Of a DNA stretch of 64,000 nucleotides, positions 53,411-62,469 are shown one piece after another. Below the pieces are notes generated by a model. The model saw only the letters and a program-made list of their open reading frames with translations. It was not told where the DNA came from and ran no database searches. The stretch is taken from assembly GCA_903875045.1 (NCBI GenBank), contig CAIQUS010000094.1:46550-110549 (forward strand), read 5' to 3'. Both the position numbers and the translations under genes were made by a program. Numbering within the stretch: position 1 is the first letter of the stretch; each line of letters begins with the position of its first letter. Source of the stretch: an uncultured Bacteroidales bacterium (GTDB lineage Bacteria; Bacteroidota; Bacteroidia; Bacteroidales; FEN-979).

Positions 53411-55297
53411 TTAACCGTTCATGGAAATCAAAAACTCCTCATTTGAGTTTGTGAATTTCATACGTTCCCTTAAAAACTCCATTGCTTCCAGAGGATTCAT
53501 GTCGGCCAGGTGATTTCTCAGAATCCAGATTCGTTGCAAGGCGTCCTTGTCGAGAAGCAGGTCATCACGGCGTGTGCTGGAAGAAACGATGTCGATGGCC
53601 GGATATATCCGCTTGTTGGAAAGTTTGCGGTCGAGTTGCAATTCCATGTTGCCGGTTCCCTTGAATTCTTCAAAGATCACCTCATCCATTTTGGAACCTG
53701 TTTCAATCAGGGCGGTTGCAATGATGGTAAGTGATCCTCCGTTCTCGATCTGGCGGGCTGCCCCAAAAAATCTTTTTGGTTTCTGGAGGGCATTCGCTTC
53801 AACACCACCTGACAATACTTTGCCGGAGGCAGGAGCAACGGTATTGTAAGCACGGGCAAGACGGGTAATAGAGTCGAGCAGGATGACCACGTCATGGCCA
53901 CATTCCACCAACCTTTTTGCCTTTTCCAGAATGATATTGGAGATACGGGCATGACGTTCGGCAGGTTCATCGAACGTGGAGGAAATGACTTCAGCTTTTA
54001 CACTGCGCTGCATATCGGTGACCTCTTCAGGCCGTTCGTCAATCAACAGGATGATCATATACACATCCGGGTGATTGGCAGCGATGGCATTGGCGATCTC
54101 TTTCAGCAATACGGTCTTACCGGTTTTTGGCTGGGCAACGATCAATCCACGTTGTCCGAAACCGATTGGGGCGAACATATCGATCACACGGGTCGACATA
54201 CTTTCGTTTTTATGGCCGGTGAGTTTGAATTTCTTCATCGGGAAAAGCGGTGTGAGGTAATCAAAAGGAATACGGTCACGCACTTCTTCCGGTTTGCGGC
54301 CATTGATCAGATCAACTTTGATCAGGGGAAAATATTTTTCTCCTTCTTTCGGAGGGCGGATGGTACCCCGCACTGTATCTCCGGTTTTTAATCCAAAAAG
54401 TTTGATTTGAGACTGGGATACATAGATATCGTCAGGTGAGTTCAGATAGTTGTAATCCGAGGAACGAAGAAATCCGTATCCATCGGTCATGATTTCAAGC
54501 ACGCCTTCGCTGACGATGATTCCTTCAAATTCAAAAGTATATTCCTCACGGTGGCGATCCTGAAATTTACGGGGAAATTCATGTTGTTTACGCTCTTCAA
54601 CAACTGGCTGGGTAAGGGTATCGGCAGCAAGCTCAACACCATTGGTTTCAATTTCTGCTGATTCCATCACCCCATCCGGTTTTTGGATCACATCAACCGG
54701 ATCGATTGCGATGTAAGGTTTATCCGCAGGTTCATCAAAATCAAACCTTTCTTCAGGAGTATCCGGCAGATCGGGGATGGTCATGTGTACCAATGGTTCG
54801 GCGGGCAATTTTTCCCTATACGGACGGAAAGGTTTATTTTCCCTTGGACTTTTATGCTCGCGGGGAGGCTGGGGTTCTCTTGGAGGCAGTGGCTCTCTTG
54901 GAGCAAGCGGGTCTCTTGGTGGCTGTGGCACCCTTGGTGGACGCTGGTCGCGAGGGGGGCGTTGCTCCCGTGGCAATCGTTGCTCTGGAACGGGCTGTTC
55001 CTTTTTTTCTGCTGAGGGAGTTTCAGGTCTGGGCTCTTTTGGCAAACGAGGGGCAACGGGTTCCCTGGGTGTTTGTGGTTTAATATCCTCTTTACGCGGA
55101 CGGCCACGGAATGGTTTAACCTGATCTTGTTTTTCCTTGTCTAAAATTTCAGGGGTGGGATTGAGAGCCTGATGATCCAGAATTTTATAGATAAGATCCT
55201 GTTTCTCAAGTTTGTCAACTTTGGGAATGTTGAATTGCTTTGCTATTACTCTGATCTCTGATAGCTCTTTGCTATCAAGGGAAATAATGTCATACAT
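53411..55297 (-). CDS. rho: Transcription termination factor Rho with disordered insert
   Basis: A 628-aa Rho, about 200 residues longer than the E. coli protein. The N-terminal helix bundle (1-45) is followed by a low-complexity stretch (about 65-170) of Pro-Arg-Glu repeats ([17 protein letters not shown] in pieces), then the RNA-binding cold-shock fold ([15 protein letters not shown] near 265-280), the P-loop QPKTGKT near 390, [11 protein letters not shown] and the Q-loop/R-loop region [11 protein letters not shown] and [23 protein letters not shown]. Rho of Bacteroides thetaiotaomicron has a comparable disordered region that drives condensates. The insert DNA is itself repetitive. The promoter word TTTACTTTG lies at 55326-55334. 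Confidence 0.95.
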   Translation of the reverse strand: MYDIISLDSKELSEIRVIAKQFNIPKVDKLEKQDLIYKILDHQALNPTPEILDKEKQDQVKPFRGRPRKEDIKPQTPREPVAPRLPKEPRPETPSAEKKEQPVPEQRLPREQRPPRDQRPPRVPQPPRDPLAPREPLPPREPQPPREHKSPRENKPFRPYREKLPAEPLVHMTIPDLPDTPEERFDFDEPADKPYIAIDPVDVIQKPDGVMESAEIETNGVELAADTLTQPVVEERKQHEFPRKFQDRHREEYTFEFEGIIVSEGVLEIMTDGYGFLRSSDYNYLNSPDDIYVSQSQIKLFGLKTGDTVRGTIRPPKEGEKYFPLIKVDLINGRKPEEVRDRIPFDYLTPLFPMKKFKLTGHKNESMSTRVIDMFAPIGFGQRGLIVAQPKTGKTVLLKEIANAIAANHPDVYMIILLIDERPEEVTDMQRSVKAEVISSTFDEPAERHARISNIILEKAKRLVECGHDVVILLDSITRLARAYNTVAPASGKVLSGGVEANALQKPKRFFGAARQIENGGSLTIIATALIETGSKMDEVIFEEFKGTGNMELQLDRKLSNKRIYPAIDIVSSSTRRDDLLLDKDALQRIWILRNHLADMNPLEAMEFLRERMKFTNSNEEFLISMNG

Positions 55298-55325
55298 GAT
55301 TAAAAAATTTAATTGATTGAATAGT

Positions 55326-55334
55326 CAAAGTAAA
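55326..55334 (-). promoter_or_regulatory. -7 box (TTTACTTTG) of rho
   Basis: TTTACTTTGAC on the minus strand, 28 bases before the rho ATG. Rho often autoregulates, but no attenuator was recognised. Confidence 0.4.
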
Positions 55335-55524
55335 AATGAACTATGGGTTGAAGATTTTTGAAGATATAAGGTGAAATGGGTTGAAGTTGAACTAAGAAAA
55401 AGATCGTGGGGATTAAAATCGATGCAAATATAAAAATAAATAATGCAATATCAAGTTTTTTCTTCATCTGATTTCCAGTCAATCGAAATCTTTTCTAATT
55501 TCGCAAGCCATAAATATTTCCCCC

Positions 55525-56001
55525 ATGTTACAGCGAATTCAAACGGTTTACCTTGCCATTGTGGCCATTGCATGCATTTTGCTTTTCTTCTTTCCACTGG
55601 CAAATTATTATAATGAGATTCAGGGCAACTACAAATTCTACCTTTATGGAATCAGGTGCATGGATCCTGATCCAAAAGTAACATTCAGCCAATTCTTAAC
55701 AATCCCGCTGATTTTCCTTGTCGTTGCATCGTTTATCTTCACAATCTCCACAATCCTGCTCTTCAAAAACCGACCGCTGCAAATCAGGCTCTGCACCTTC
55801 AATATGCTGACCAATATTGTGCTGGTTATGGTGATTTTCTTCTTTTATGATACCAAAATAACCGCAATGACCCGTATAGAACCCGACTACAATTTCACCG
55901 GGATGGCTCTTCCGCTTGTGTCAATTCTGTTTTTGATTTTAGCCAATATGGCGATTAAAAAGGATGAAGCGCTCGTGAAATCGGCAGACAGACTAAGGTA
56001 A
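55525..56001 (+). CDS. DUF4293 membrane protein
   Basis: A 158-aa protein with four membrane helices: the N-terminus MLQRIQTVYLAIVAIACILL is typical of DUF4293, seen only in Bacteroidota. The loop LANYYNEIQGNYKFYLYGIR is extracytoplasmic. Function unknown. Divergent from rho; a TAATTTCG sequence at 55496-55503 may be its -7 box. Confidence 0.82.
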   Translation: MLQRIQTVYLAIVAIACILLFFFPLANYYNEIQGNYKFYLYGIRCMDPDPKVTFSQFLTIPLIFLVVASFIFTISTILLFKNRPLQIRLCTFNMLTNIVLVMVIFFFYDTKITAMTRIEPDYNFTGMALPLVSILFLILANMAIKKDEALVKSADRLR

Positions 56002-56006
56002 TTTGG

Positions 56007-56034
56007 GATTTACGATTTACGATTTACGATTTGG
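56007..56034. repeat. 7-bp array (GATTTAC), 4 units
   Basis: Three perfect GATTTAC units and a GATTTGG, beginning 5 bases after the DUF4293 stop. Confidence 0.85.
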
Positions 56035-56056
56035 CTGATAGTCAGCATCGATAAAA

Positions 56057-56150
56057 CCAATTTTCCAATTTTCCAATTTCCAATTTCCAATTTCTATTTT
56101 CCAATTTCTATTTTCCAATTTCTATTTTCCAATTTCCAATTTCCAATTTC
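56057..56150. repeat. Array of CCAATTT / TCTATTT units (7, 8 and 15 bp steps)
   Basis: About a dozen CCAATTT-type units, in the middle alternating with TCTATTTT at a 15-base higher-order step; ends 4 bases from the phosphoesterase stop (56155, minus strand). It fills the gap between the two convergent genes. Confidence 0.85.
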
Positions 56151-56154
56151 CGTA

Positions 56155-56646
56155 TCATCTGGGAATATCCAAAACTTCCAGATCACGCATGTTGTTGCCT
56201 TCAATGATCAATCTTATCGCCGTTATTGATTTGTGGATGCCATATTTTCCTGCTGAACCGGGGTTTATATGCAAAAGTTCATGCTTTTTATCATACATGA
56301 CCTTCAGAATGTGTGAATGACCGCATACAAATAGCTTTGGTTTCTCCTGTTCAATCAATAATCTGATTTTTGGTTCATAACGTCCGGGATATCCTCCGAT
56401 GTGTGTCATCAAAACCTTAACTTTCTCCAGATGAAACAGTTGTACCACTGGATATTCGATGCGTACATCCTGGCCATCAATATTTCCATAAACAGCCCTT
56501 AAAGGCTTGATATTTTTCAACCGGCTGGCGATCCCAACATCTCCCATATCTCCGGCATGCCAGATTTCATCCACATCTTTGAAAAAATCAAGAACGCGGG
56601 GATGAACAAAACCGTGGGTGTCGGAGAGGATGCCTATATGAATCAT
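56155..56646 (-). CDS. Metallophosphoesterase, YfcE/MJ0936 type
   Basis: A 163-aa calcineurin-like phosphoesterase. Metal-site motifs: ILSDTHG near 6-12 (DxH), HAGDMGD near 31-37 (GD), VYGNIDG near 54-60 (GN[HD] variant GNID), MTHIGGYPG near 80-88 and FVCGHSHI near 110-117 (GHxH). Compact size and motif spacing match the YfcE family, phosphodiesterases with broad in-vitro activity. Physiological substrate unknown. Convergent with DUF4293 gene across the repeat arrays. Confidence 0.88.
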   Translation of the reverse strand: MIHIGILSDTHGFVHPRVLDFFKDVDEIWHAGDMGDVGIASRLKNIKPLRAVYGNIDGQDVRIEYPVVQLFHLEKVKVLMTHIGGYPGRYEPKIRLLIEQEKPKLFVCGHSHILKVMYDKKHELLHINPGSAGKYGIHKSITAIRLIIEGNNMRDLEVLDIPR

Positions 56647-56751
56647 GGTTGCAAATTTACGAATTACGAGCGATGAGTAACCGACATATTACTGTTGAAG
56701 GAGATGTGCCCTTATTGACAGACAATCACCGTCAAATCCTGAATTAATTTA

Positions 56752-56759
56752 TACCTTTG
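56752..56759 (+). promoter_or_regulatory. -7 box (TACCTTTG)
   Basis: TATACCTTTGAC 18 bases before the ATG at 56778. A TTG start at 56757 would lie within it and is rejected. Confidence 0.55.
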
Positions 56760-56777
56760 ACTGATAAAAGCAACACA

Positions 56778-57620
56778 ATGTCCCTTCGCAAATCAGTCAT
56801 TCTCATTGCCCTGGTTTTATTGACAATCTCTGTTAACAGCCAGACGGTTAAATTTCTAACCTATAACCTCAGATTCGATAACCCCGCAGATGGAGCGAAC
56901 GCATGGACCAACCGCCGTGCATGGCTTTGCGAACAGGTTAAACAGGCAAACCCTGATGTGTTCGGTATCCAGGAGGGGCTGATTTCCCAAATCAAATATC
57001 TTGATAGTGTGTTTTCCGATTATCGTCATACAGGGGTGGGCCGCGAGGATGGTAAAACAAAAGGAGAATTCAGTGCTTTGTTTTTCAATGCCAAAAAAAT
57101 CAGGATATTGAAACAATCTACCTTCTGGCTTTCACCCACTCCACAAAAACCTACGATGGGCTGGGATGCAGCCTGTATGCGAATATGCAGCTATGGCCTT
57201 TTTCAGATTATTTCAACGGGTCGGAAATTCTGGGTGTTCAACACCCACCTTGACCACATCGGTGTACAGGCCAGGAAAAACAGTGCTTCTTTAATCCTGC
57301 AGAAAATTAAAAAACTGAATCAACCGGAATACCCTGTCATCCTGATGGGAGATTTTAACTCAACACCTGAAAGTGAACCCTTTAAAATGATCACTGAACA
57401 ATTTTCCGACTCAAAAATTGCCGAGAAAAGCATGTCAATGGGGCCCGAAGGAACATTCAATGGTTTCGAAGCCACCAAACCGGCTACGGAACGGATCGAT
57501 TTTATATTCACATCTAAAAAAGGGATCATCCTGCAGAATTATTTTGTTTTACGGGAATCGAGGGAAGCAAGGTATGCATCAGACCATTTTCCGGTTTTCA
57601 TCGAAGTTAAGTTTGAGTAA
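56778..57620 (+). CDS. Exported endonuclease/exonuclease/phosphatase family protein
   Basis: A 280-aa protein with signal peptide (MSLRKSVILIALVLLTISVNSQ). EEP fold: FLTYNLRFDNPADG near 26-39 (the N-terminal Asn), GIQEGL near 65-70 with the metal Glu, NTHLDHIGVQAR near 160-171, LMGDFNSTPES near 195-205 and SDHFPVFIEV at the end. Secreted proteins of this type in Bacteroidota are phosphodiesterases, perhaps sphingomyelinase- or nuclease-like; activity here not determined. Confidence 0.87.
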   Translation: MSLRKSVILIALVLLTISVNSQTVKFLTYNLRFDNPADGANAWTNRRAWLCEQVKQANPDVFGIQEGLISQIKYLDSVFSDYRHTGVGREDGKTKGEFSALFFNAKKIRILKQSTFWLSPTPQKPTMGWDAACMRICSYGLFQIISTGRKFWVFNTHLDHIGVQARKNSASLILQKIKKLNQPEYPVILMGDFNSTPESEPFKMITEQFSDSKIAEKSMSMGPEGTFNGFEATKPATERIDFIFTSKKGIILQNYFVLRESREARYASDHFPVFIEVKFE

Positions 57621-57627
57621 AATAACC

Positions 57628-57635
57628 TACTTTTG
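57628..57635 (+). promoter_or_regulatory. -7 box (TACTTTTG) of rmuC
   Basis: CTACTTTTGTA 21 bases before the ATG at 57657, supporting that start over the TTG at 57633. Confidence 0.5.
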
Positions 57636-57656
57636 TATTTTAAAGCAGGTTGGCTC

Positions 57657-59018
57657 ATGTCAGAAATTCTTCTTGTCACCATCGGATTTGTTTTCATCAC
57701 TGGCTTCCTTATACTTTTCTTCAGACTTGGAAAAACCCGGTCGAGCGAGGTTGCCGGTGAGGTAATTCAATTACAAAAACAAATTGAGTTGCTGAACATG
57801 GAAAAAAGTACGGTCGAAGAACGGGCCAGAATGTTGCAAAATCAACTGGATAACACCACGACTCAGATCAAGGATAAAGATGCAGCCATCCTCGGGCTGA
57901 ACAATAAACTATCAACCAGTACTGCTGAATACAGCAATCTTCAGAATAAACTGGAAGAGCAAAAATCCGATATCGAAAAGCTTCAGGATAAATTCCGCAT
58001 TGAATTTAAAAATCTGGCCAACGAAATTCTCGAAGAAAAAACTCAGAAGTTCACAGAACAAAACAAACTCAAACTGGATGAAATCCTGAAACCCCTGGGT
58101 GAGAAAATCCGCGATTTTGAGAAGAAAGTGGAAGAAACTTATGATAAGGAATCAAAGCAGCGGTTTTCCCTTGAAAGGGAAATTAAAAATTTATCCGAAC
58201 TCAATCAGCAAATCAGCAAAGAGGCCAGCAACCTCACCAATGCACTGAAAGGACAGGCAAAAACCCGTGGCAACTGGGGAGAGATTATCCTCGAAAGCAT
58301 CCTTGAAAAATCTGGACTGACACTTGGCCGCGAATTTTTCATTCAGCAATCCTATACCAACGAACACGGGAAACGGATGCAGCCTGATGTGGTCGTTGCA
58401 TACCCCGGCGAACGCAATGTGGTGATCGATTCAAAAGTATCGCTTCTGGCTTATGAACGTTTCGCATCATCCGAAACAAAAGAGGAACAGGATCTTGCTG
58501 CCCGTGACCACCTGTTATCGGTAAAAAACCACATTTCCGACCTCAGCAGTAAAAATTACCAGGATATTTACGCATTGAAAAGCCTTGATTTTGTCATGCT
58601 GTTCATGCCCATCGAACCAGCCTACATGCTGGCCATGCAACACGACGCCAACCTTTGGAACTGGGCGTACGACCGTCGTATCCTGCTTATAAGCCCGACA
58701 AACCTGATTGCTGCCTTGCGCATGATCGCCAATTTATGGCGGGTTGAATACCAGAATAAAAATGCAATCGAAATTGCCCGGCAGAGCGGCGAGTTATATG
58801 ACAAGTTTACGGGGTTTCTCGAAGACCTGCAGGATATCGGCACCAAAATCGATGCAACACGCAAGGTTTATGATTCCTCCATGAACAAACTTTCAACGGG
58901 AAAGGGAAACCTGATCCGGCGGGTGGAAAACATCAAATTGCTGGGGGCTAAGGCTGGAAAAGAGATTCCGAAACCTTTGCTGGAAAGTGCAGAGGAGGAT
59001 TCGGTAAAGGAATATTGA
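57657..59018 (+). CDS. rmuC: DNA recombination protein RmuC homologue
   Basis: A 453-aa protein: one N-terminal membrane helix (MSEILLVTIGFVFITGFLIL), a long coiled coil (about 25-190), then the RmuC domain, a predicted PD-(D/E)XK-like nuclease fold: RGNWGEIILESILEKSGL near 205-222, QPDVVVAYPGERNVVIDSKV near 243-262 with the acidic and Lys residues, and FVMLFMPIEPAYMLAM near 310-325. RmuC limits rearrangements at inverted repeats. Its stop codon sits in the first unit of a 7-bp array. Confidence 0.9.
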   Translation: MSEILLVTIGFVFITGFLILFFRLGKTRSSEVAGEVIQLQKQIELLNMEKSTVEERARMLQNQLDNTTTQIKDKDAAILGLNNKLSTSTAEYSNLQNKLEEQKSDIEKLQDKFRIEFKNLANEILEEKTQKFTEQNKLKLDEILKPLGEKIRDFEKKVEETYDKESKQRFSLEREIKNLSELNQQISKEASNLTNALKGQAKTRGNWGEIILESILEKSGLTLGREFFIQQSYTNEHGKRMQPDVVVAYPGERNVVIDSKVSLLAYERFASSETKEEQDLAARDHLLSVKNHISDLSSKNYQDIYALKSLDFVMLFMPIEPAYMLAMQHDANLWNWAYDRRILLISPTNLIAALRMIANLWRVEYQNKNAIEIARQSGELYDKFTGFLEDLQDIGTKIDATRKVYDSSMNKLSTGKGNLIRRVENIKLLGAKAGKEIPKPLLESAEEDSVKEY

Positions 59019-59053
59019 ATATTGAATAACGAATAACGAATAACGAATTTTGA
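59012..59053. repeat. 7-bp array (ATATTGA/ATAACGA), 6 units, containing the rmuC stop codon
   Basis: ATATTGA twice, ATAACGA three times, ATTTTGA once, in exact register. The TGA of the first unit (59016-59018) is the rmuC stop. It lies between rmuC and rlmB. Confidence 0.9.
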
Positions 59054-59063
59054 ACAGGGAAAG

Positions 59064-59804
59064 ATGAAGAAAGAAACTTACATTTACGGTATACGGCCAA
59101 CTGTTGAGGCCATCAAGGCAGGAAAAGAACTGGAGAAGATCTTTCTTCAAAACGGATTGCGTGGAGAAGGTTTCCATGAAATGTTCAACCTGATCAAGGA
59201 ATTGGAAATTCCATACCAGTTTGTCCCGATTGAAAAGCTCAACCGGTTGTCGCGGCAAAACCACCAGGGGGTGATTTCTTATGTTTCGGAGATCACCTAC
59301 CAGTTGATCGAAGATCTGGTCCCTTTTGCCTTTGAACAAGGCCGGATGCCATGTTTTATTATTCTCGACCGTGTAACGGATGTCCGTAACGTCGGCTCAA
59401 TCGCCCGAACTGCCGAATGCGCCGGGGTTGATGGTCTCATCATCCCTGCCCGCGGGTCGGCACAAATAAACTCCGATGCCATTAAAACCTCCGCTGGTGC
59501 ATTGTATAAACTCCCGGTTGTTCGCGCACAGAATGTAAAAGAGACTATCCAGTTCTTGAAAAACAGTGGATTAACCATCCTTGCTGCCACTGAAAAATCA
59601 GACCTGGATTACACTGCAGTCGATTTCAACCGGCCAATGGCTTTGATCATGGGATCGGAGGGGGAAGGTATATCGGAGGAATATCTGAAACTAACCGATC
59701 AGGTTATCCGGATCCCTCTTTTAGGAGAAATCGAATCGCTCAATGTTTCAGTTGCCACAGGTGTGATCCTGTTTGAAGCATTGCGCCAACGCAGTACCAA
59801 ATAG
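59064..59804 (+). CDS. rlmB: 23S rRNA (guanosine-2'-O-)-methyltransferase RlmB
   Basis: A 246-aa SpoU/TrmH-family methyltransferase. N-terminal RNA-binding domain: YIYGIRPTVEAIKAGKELEK and RQNHQGVISYVSE. Catalytic knot: DRVTDVRNVGSIARTAE near 98-114 (motif 1 with Asn and Arg), MGSEGEGISEEYL near 193-205 (motif 2) and IPLLGEIESLNVSVATGVIL near 213-232 (motif 3). It methylates G2251 of 23S rRNA in E. coli numbering. It is followed 9 bases later by a membrane glycosyltransferase-like gene. Confidence 0.92.
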   Translation: MKKETYIYGIRPTVEAIKAGKELEKIFLQNGLRGEGFHEMFNLIKELEIPYQFVPIEKLNRLSRQNHQGVISYVSEITYQLIEDLVPFAFEQGRMPCFIILDRVTDVRNVGSIARTAECAGVDGLIIPARGSAQINSDAIKTSAGALYKLPVVRAQNVKETIQFLKNSGLTILAATEKSDLDYTAVDFNRPMALIMGSEGEGISEEYLKLTDQVIRIPLLGEIESLNVSVATGVILFEALRQRSTK

Positions 59805-59813
59805 TTCAGGCAG

Positions 59814-61655
59814 ATGAAGTACGTTTACAAATACACCCCCGAGATCATTTTATTGGTCTATATATTTATTTTCCTGGGATTTAAGACCCCGGAGAAGAAT
59901 TGGGACCGGGTGATCAACAGTGATGGCAAGGGTTACTATGCCTACCTTCCCGCCATTTTTATCTACCATGACCTGCAATTTAAGTTTGTAGAACAATATG
60001 AATCACAGTACTATCCAGCAAACAGATCAGTATTCAAAGAGTTCAGAAATGATGCAGGAACAAAAAAAGTCAACAAGTATTTCCCGGGAATGGCTATTCT
60101 CTGGCTTCCATTTTTCTTATTCGGACATCTCATGGCCTGGCTTGAGATCTATCCCAGAGATGGTTACTCCCTACCCTATCAGTATTCAATTGCCATGTCG
60201 GCATTGCTTTTTCTCTGGCTTGGCGCCCGGTGGTTGCAAAAGCTATTGAAACAGTTTGGATCAAACGACCGGATTGCTGCATTTATAACCGTTGTCATTG
60301 CCCTTGGTACCAACCTGATCTTTTTCACCGTTGTTGAACCCTCCATGACACATGTTTATTCTTTTGCACTGATTACCGGATTTGTATTAACCACTTATAA
60401 ACTTTTTCACGATTACAAGCCAAAATGGTTCGTAAAGTCGTTGCTTCTGTACACCCTTATCATCCTGATCCGTCCCACCAACGCCTTGATCCTGCTCCTG
60501 GTCCCATTCATTGCAGGAAGTTCTGAAACGCTTAAGCAAACCTTCCAAATAGTCATTTCTGAGAAAAAAACACTCATCCGTGGGTTCATTCAGGCGCTGA
60601 TATTACTTGCTGTCCCTGTCGTTTTATGGTACCTGCAGACCGGAAAATTCCTGGTTTACACTTATGGCGACGAAAAACTCAATTTCTTTCATCCCAATAT
60701 GCTGAATATTCTGTTCAGTTTTAACCGTGGATGGTTTCTTTATACCCCTGCAGCCCTTGTTTCGATTTTTGGCTTCGCCTGGCTTTACAGACATGACAAG
60801 TACAGATTTTACTGGTTGGCAGGCTTTTTATTAACCTTCATTTATGTCGTATCATGCTGGTGGGTATGGTATTATGCATCCAAATGCGGTCAGCGCATTT
60901 TTATAGACATCTATGTCGTTGTAGCATTGCTGCTGCTTTTTCTTTTCAATTATCTTCAAACAACCGCAAAAAAACGATTATTTTCAGCCCTCCTCATCCT
61001 CCTGGTTTCGCTAAACCTGGTGCAATTCTATCAACATGCCAAATGGATATTTCCCCCCTTTAACATTACCGGGGCCATCTATCAGGGCTCATTTTTCAGC
61101 CTGACACAAAAAGCAAAGGCTTACATTCCCAGTGAAAGTATCGTATCTGTATCTACCTTATCCAATGATATGGAAACCGACAAAGGAACCGAATGGATGA
61201 ACCCCGGCACCCGCAATGATACGATCTTCCATTTGGGAAATTGGTCGTCGAAAGCTGATAAAAAGATTCCATACAGCGTCGGCCTTGAAACCGCCCTCAG
61301 TAAGCAATACCATACTGGCAATCGCCTCATCCTGATCAAAGCATGGGTCCTGGCCCCGAAGGAGCCGACCGAGGCTACACTGGTTGTTGATTATCAATCA
61401 AACACCAAAAGCCTCAGTTACAACCAGTTCATTCTGGAAAAATATATTCCGGTCGACGTTTGGACCCCCATCGAGGTTGCCTGGTATGTCCCAAGGGAAA
61501 TGCCCGCTGATGGCACGGTGAAAGTGTATTTCTATAATCCTTCGCCATTGTATAAACTCTATATCGATGATTTGTCAGTTGAATTTATTTCATTGAAAGA
61601 GGAACCTGATTATCAGAAGATTGAAGGTATTCTCCTACCGGAAAAAATTCAATAA
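59814..61655 (+). CDS. Polytopic membrane protein, GT-C glycosyltransferase-like
   Basis: A 613-aa protein with about 10-11 membrane helices in the first 420 residues and a soluble beta-rich C-terminal domain (about 445-605). The first loop INSDGKGYYAYLPAIFIYHD near 38-57 resembles the acidic first loop of GT-C enzymes that use polyprenyl-phosphate sugars; KYFPGMAILWLPFFLFGH near 90-107 is also typical. No specific family recognised. The C-terminal domain (SVGLETALSKQYHTGNRL, DGTVKVYFYNPSPLYKLYID) looks carbohydrate-binding-like. It overlaps the operon of rlmB; the next gene follows by 2 bases. Confidence 0.72.
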   Translation: MKYVYKYTPEIILLVYIFIFLGFKTPEKNWDRVINSDGKGYYAYLPAIFIYHDLQFKFVEQYESQYYPANRSVFKEFRNDAGTKKVNKYFPGMAILWLPFFLFGHLMAWLEIYPRDGYSLPYQYSIAMSALLFLWLGARWLQKLLKQFGSNDRIAAFITVVIALGTNLIFFTVVEPSMTHVYSFALITGFVLTTYKLFHDYKPKWFVKSLLLYTLIILIRPTNALILLLVPFIAGSSETLKQTFQIVISEKKTLIRGFIQALILLAVPVVLWYLQTGKFLVYTYGDEKLNFFHPNMLNILFSFNRGWFLYTPAALVSIFGFAWLYRHDKYRFYWLAGFLLTFIYVVSCWWVWYYASKCGQRIFIDIYVVVALLLLFLFNYLQTTAKKRLFSALLILLVSLNLVQFYQHAKWIFPPFNITGAIYQGSFFSLTQKAKAYIPSESIVSVSTLSNDMETDKGTEWMNPGTRNDTIFHLGNWSSKADKKIPYSVGLETALSKQYHTGNRLILIKAWVLAPKEPTEATLVVDYQSNTKSLSYNQFILEKYIPVDVWTPIEVAWYVPREMPADGTVKVYFYNPSPLYKLYIDDLSVEFISLKEEPDYQKIEGILLPEKIQ

Positions 61656-61657
61656 AA

Positions 61658-61861
61658 ATGTATATCCTTAAGATAAAAGGTGCCGGAAAAATCCCTGATT
61701 ACATTCAGATCAGGGCTGAGAATTTATCCCTGGTGGCCTACTTTAAAATAACCAATCCAAAAACGGCATTGGCCCGGTGCAATCTCTTAGATAAAAAGGA
61801 TGAAATCCTGATTATTGCAAAACGGATCGGTTATGGAAAAATTCAGCCACTGGAACTTTAA
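61658..61861 (+). CDS. Small conserved-looking protein, unknown (67 aa)
   Basis: A 67-aa frame starting 2 bases after the stop of the GT-C-like gene, so translationally coupled. It reads MYILKIKGAGKIPDYIQIRA, then NLSLVAYFKITNPKTALARC, ending KIQPLEL: a compact alpha/beta protein with no membrane segment. Regular codon use and tight spacing support a real gene. I faintly recall similar short proteins in Bacteroidota but cannot name a function. Confidence 0.65.
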   Translation: MYILKIKGAGKIPDYIQIRAENLSLVAYFKITNPKTALARCNLLDKKDEILIIAKRIGYGKIQPLEL

Positions 61862-61877
61862 CATTATCCCCGATTCT

Positions 61878-62401
61878 TCACCTCTTCTCCATACCATAGA
61901 TGATGCTGTCCTGATATACAGGCGTACCGGATTGAACATTCATATCCCGGTCAACAACATGGGCAATACCGGTTTTGGAGATCGTAAAGCCATCGGGGAT
62001 GTAGGTATAGGGATGGGCATTGTACCATCGCAGGTGTTTGGTGGTATCGGCATGGTCGGCCAGGTTGGCGGTGCCGTAACTGTAGCCGCCAAAGCCGCTC
62101 ACGGACAGGTTGGCGAAGTTGTTGCGGCCCACAGCATGGTTCGGGTTCCGCCGGAATATCCCAGCACATTGGCTGAAGTACCCAGGTCGAGCACGGTTAC
62201 GATATTAGAATTGTCGCCGCTTTTCAACCCCCGGTGTCTGGATACGACAGGCGAAACACTTACCTTTTCAACGGGTTCCCTCGTAACAGCCTGTTCCATC
62301 CGGCAGTTCCTGGTGTAAATGTTTTTATTAACCTGAGGGCGTTGTGCTAAGGCGGCAAGGCCAATCAGGCATGACAGGGTGATCATGATGATGTTTTTCA
62401 T
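61878..62401 (-). pseudogene. Remnant of an exported T9SS-associated protein, frameshifted and shortened
   Basis: From ATG 62401 there is a signal peptide (MKNIIMITLSCLIGLAALAQ) and a mature part through VLDLGTSANVLGYSGGTRTM, typical of large Bacteroidota surface proteins with T9SS tails. The frame is lost near 62118-62124; from there another frame continues the homology, NNFANLSVSGFGGYSYGTAN and YTYIPDGFTISKTGIAHVVD, to a stop at 61878. From memory of the family the two segments are normally separated by some 60 residues, so an internal deletion plus frameshift is likely, and the long remainder and sorting domain are missing. Confidence 0.65.
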
Positions 62402-62469
62402 AAAAAATATATTTGTCCTTTATCTTTTCTTTTCATAAAACTTACTCAACTGCTCCAGGCCCGTGTGTT

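Noticed and set aside
54777..55124. Gly/Ser-rich frame on the plus strand
   Set aside because: It is the antisense of the Pro/Arg/Glu-rich Rho insert, so its low-complexity pattern is inherited from that DNA.
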